Shown here: piece after piece, positions 61,560 through 64,000 of the stretch | Layout: each line of letters starts with the position of its first letter | Position numbering within the stretch: the stretch's first letter is position 1 | Origin: Diplolepis rosae | Lineage: Eukaryota > Arthropoda > Insecta > Hymenoptera > Diplolepididae | Direction: 5' to 3' | NCBI GenBank assembly: GCA_030998225.1 | Contig: JAPYXD010000701.1 | Span: 12,880,501-12,944,500, forward strand | DNA: 64,000 nt | Translations under genes and position numbers: made by a program | The notes under the pieces: generated by a model | Told to the model about the DNA's origin: nothing | What the model saw: only the letters and a program-made list of their open reading frames with translations | Database searches by the model: none

Positions 61560-61745
61560 AAATGTATTTTTTCTCGGCCATACATCGAAAGTTAGCATTG
61601 TCGGTGTCGTTTTGCGTGCGCAAAGTTGATTTTCCCGCATCAGTGCGGTAAAATTGTAAGTGTGCGGATAATCAATTTTCCGCACGCAAAACGACACCGA
61701 CTCAGCTAACTTTCGATATACGGAAAACAAAAAATATCGTGCGTA
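61560..61745. repeat. Hairpin with TGCGTGCGGAAA-type arms
   Basis: GAAAGTTAGCATTGTCGGTG / ACACCGACTCAGCTAACTTT and CGTTTTGCGTGCGCAAAGTT / CCGCACGCAAAACG mirror each other around GCATCAGTGCGGTAAAA. More GTGCGGAA words follow to 61810. Probably a word-repeat MITE inside the 2.7-kb element. Confidence 0.6.
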
Positions 61746-61951
61746 TCACGTGCGGAAGGTATTTTAACGCTCGAGCGAATTGCGTTCACATACACCTTTC
61801 CGCACTTGATACGAAATGTACTATTCTATTACTATTTTTGACTTAGAATTCGTAAAATTAATTTTTTTGATGATATGCTTTGAAAAGAAACATTATTCAT
61901 TTGTATCAAAGCAATATTTGAATTTGACTTGTAGTATCATGTGTTGATATA

Positions 61952-62227
61952 TACTCTCTAAATCTGAATCAGTCAAATTTTCACGGATTGAATCAGTAAT
62001 TTGCCTTTTCGCTGATTCTTCAGTGCACAAATAATTTTCACTGTCAAATCATTTAATTTTCACTGATTGGATCAATAAAAAAAATATTTTCACTGTTGAA
62101 TCAGTTGATCTCCACTGAAGTAATCAGTGAAATTTGACTGATTTACAGTAAACTCTTTTTAGCTATTTGAATCAGTCAAATTTCACTGATAATCAGTCGA
62201 TTTTGACTGATTCAGATTTAGAGAATA
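61952..62227. mobile_element. ATCAGTGAAA word-repeat MITE, copy E, nested
   Basis: Bounded by TACTCTCTAAATCTGAATCA and TTCAGATTTAGAGAATA. 276 bp like copy A but in reverse order of internal words. Confidence 0.85.
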
Positions 62228-62828
62228 AAGAAAATGAATTTTGACACACATATTAGTTTACCCTGTACATTTTCATTAAGTGTTATTTTAGTGAAGAGTT
62301 TGTTTAATAAAAACTTTAGTCTTGTAACAAATTTGATATAAAGTCGGTTTCTGTAAAAGTATAAACCCAAATTTAGAATTTTTGCCCATTAACACGAGAA
62401 GAAGTTTGCACACGTCTACAGAAAATTTTTCTCTTAATGGAAGCGAGGAGCATAACATACTAAGCGGGAAAAATCAATAATCTCAGGTTATGTTCCACGG
62501 ATGATATTCGCCAACTCATTGATCTGATGCGCGTCTCAACGTTATCTAGCATCAAAACCTATTACGTACTCGAGCGGCCACGTTTCAAACAGTACCTGGC
62601 ACGCATTGCCACAACATTTAGACAAATCGTTTTCCTCGAAATCACCATGTGTCGTTAGGGGACGATCAAATCGTTCGAGATCCATTTCAGACAATTATTG
62701 GAGCTTCTAGAATTTCAGGTTGTAATTGGATAGGAAGGCGAAATCATGCTTCCCAATATCCAGAAACTTCTGAGGAACGAGCGCTCGCTTCAGACTGACG
62801 CTACTGTTTTTATTACATTTTCATCATA

Positions 62829-63054
62829 CACACTATCTAAATATGAATCAGTCAAAATCTACTGATTAGCAGTGAAATTTGACTGATTGGAATAGCTAAA
62901 AAGAGGTTACGGTGAATCAGTCAAATTTCACTGATTACTTCAGTGAGAATTAACTGATTTAAGACTGAAAAATATTGAATTCACTGGTGAATCGGTGAAA
63001 AGGCAAATCACTGATTCAATCAGTAAAAGTTCGACTGATTCAGATTTGGAGAAC
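62829..63054. mobile_element. ATCAGTGAAA word-repeat MITE, copy F
   Basis: Diverged ends CACTATCTAAATATGAATCA and TTCAGATTTGGAGAACA. It lies directly against the 2.7-kb element on its left and against the next MITE on its right. Confidence 0.8.
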
Positions 63055-63365
63055 AGAAAGAAATATTTGTCTAAAATTACCAAACTATTTGAAAATGCAT
63101 GATGAAATTCTAAAGTTTTTTCTAATTATTCACATTTATTAGGATTTCTATAATAGAATACACTAAATTACCGATAAAAATTCCGAGCTAAATGCTAAAA
63201 TTTTCTAATAATTGAATTTATTTTATCACCTAGATGCGAAATTTTATGGTATTCTATGAATAAAATCCTAATAAATGTGAATTATTAGAAAAAAGTACGT
63301 CGCTTCAGAATTTTATCATGCGTTTCCAAATAGTTTGGTAATTTTAGATCAATATTTTCTCCGTG
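63055..63365. mobile_element. MITE with CACGGAGAGAAATATTTG ends, copy 2
   Basis: The left end is eroded (CAGAAAGAAATATTTGTC); the right end ATATTTTCTCCGTG is followed by TA. The internal AAAAGTACGTCGCTTCAGAA matches copy 1 at 54888. Confidence 0.8.
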
Positions 63366-63900
63366 TATGAAAAGGTATTATATTCATGTGAAATTTCACA
63401 TCTACTTTTTTCCTTACAATGTCCACGTTTTATAAACCCCTGAATTCGAAAAAAGGTTTTTACATTTTAATTTTATGTGCGAAGGTATTATTTTTGTGTG
63501 GAATTGAACATCTACTTCTCTGACAAATGTTTTCGTTTTATGAGCCCTTGCAACCAAAAAAAAGGTTTTTACAATCCTTTGTGTGTGTTTGTGTGTTGTC
63601 GTTGTTTGTGGATATTATAAGTTTCGAAAAAGTTATCAGAGTCAAATGCGCTTTGGTGCAATTTATCAGAACCTAAAAAGTAAGGAGAGCTTCGTTATCT
63701 ATCCATATTCGACCAAAATTTGCGTAATTAGAGCATTTTCAGTATTTTTGAAAACTACTTTTTAGGAGAATCCCAAACTGTAATACTGATTTCTGATGGA
63801 GCCCAAAAAACTTTAAAAATAGTTCAATTGGAAATTTTTAATCAAACCAAAATTAGAATAGTTGCAATTTTTTAAAACTTAAAAAAATTCAATAATAAAA
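63366..63900 (+). repeat. Dispersed repeat with GT-rich head, copy C
   Basis: Plus-strand relative of copies A and B: a tandem pair of about 111 bp (AAGGTATTAT at 63370 and 63481, each ending GGTTTTTACA), then GTGTGTGTTTGTGTGTTG, then CCTAAAAAGTAAGGAGAGCT and TATTCGACCAAAATTTGCG. The 60-codon frame is the same pseudo-coding stretch as in copies A and B. Confidence 0.7.
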
Positions 63901-64000
63901 TTCCATAATCCAGTGAAACTATACGAGATACTAAAAAACATTATGCTACAAAATTGCTCACCAGAAAAATATCTAAAAATTTAAATTCAAGCACATATAT

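Larger units (their letters stand above)
60147..62826. mobile_element. 2.7-kb element with about 215-bp terminal inverted repeats
   Basis: Arms 60147-60360 and 62610-62826 mirror each other (GAAAATGTAATAATAACAGT, AGTCTGAAGCGAGCGC, CTATCCAATTACAACCTGAA, GATCGTCCCCTAACGACACA). The interior holds a nested MITE at 61952-62227, a palindrome pairing GTCGTTTTGCGTGCG / CGCACGCAAAACGAC at 61600-61700, and no transposase. Frames at 60696-60977 and 60974-61171 lack domains. Non-autonomous DNA transposon of unknown family. Confidence 0.8.

Overview
The window is AT-rich eukaryotic DNA, almost certainly insect, lying inside a very long gene on the minus strand. Three short exons with canonical splice sites encode the N-terminal extracellular domain of an Rdl-type GABA-gated chloride channel subunit: a 98-bp exon at 45147-45244, and two alternative versions of the next 68-bp exon at 31598-31665 (ends SSLSEVQM) and 24337-24404 (ends SSVSEVLM). 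Gene order on the minus strand runs from high to low coordinates. The first coding exon (signal peptide) and everything from the DFTLDFYF exon onward lie outside the window. Nearly everything else is intron. The organism is probably an arthropod with large introns; I cannot fix the order from this sequence.

The introns are packed with mobile elements. (1) A Penelope-like retroelement at 16930-19443 has a reverse transcriptase plus GIY-YIG endonuclease frame broken by one stop, inverted 3' arms, and an intact-looking hammerhead ribozyme in each arm. A degenerate inverted pair of similar design sits at 25165-25705. (2) Tc1/mariner elements: one near-complete mariner at 6045-7930, one internally deleted at 57997-59117, one mariner-derived MITE at 32462-33110, and a transposase scrap at 12805-12980. 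(3) At least eight sequence-unrelated families of foldback elements flanked by TTAA (piggyBac/Kolobok-like). (4) A superfamily of small elements with ends like CACTSTRAAAA and 2-bp target duplications; each is built from one short word repeated in both orientations. (5) A satellite block at 28420-29600 with a 480-bp higher-order period. (6) Longer non-coding elements with terminal inverted repeats at 35930-37277, 40203-41340 and 60147-62826.

Layout: 1-16 kb holds foldback elements and mariner 1; 16.9-19.8 kb the Penelope element and a GC-rich word-repeat element; 19.8-25.8 kb the second alternative Rdl exon, enclosed by TTAA elements that share target sites; 25.8-31.6 kb mostly unique intron, the satellite, and the first alternative exon; 31.7-45.2 kb a mixed repeat intron ending at Rdl exon 2; 45.3-64 kb upstream intron with further MITEs, mariner 2 and several copies of a dispersed repeat. 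No tRNA, rRNA or CRISPR was seen. Two nested insertions restore an uninterrupted transposase reading frame when removed, so they give exact element boundaries and relative ages.
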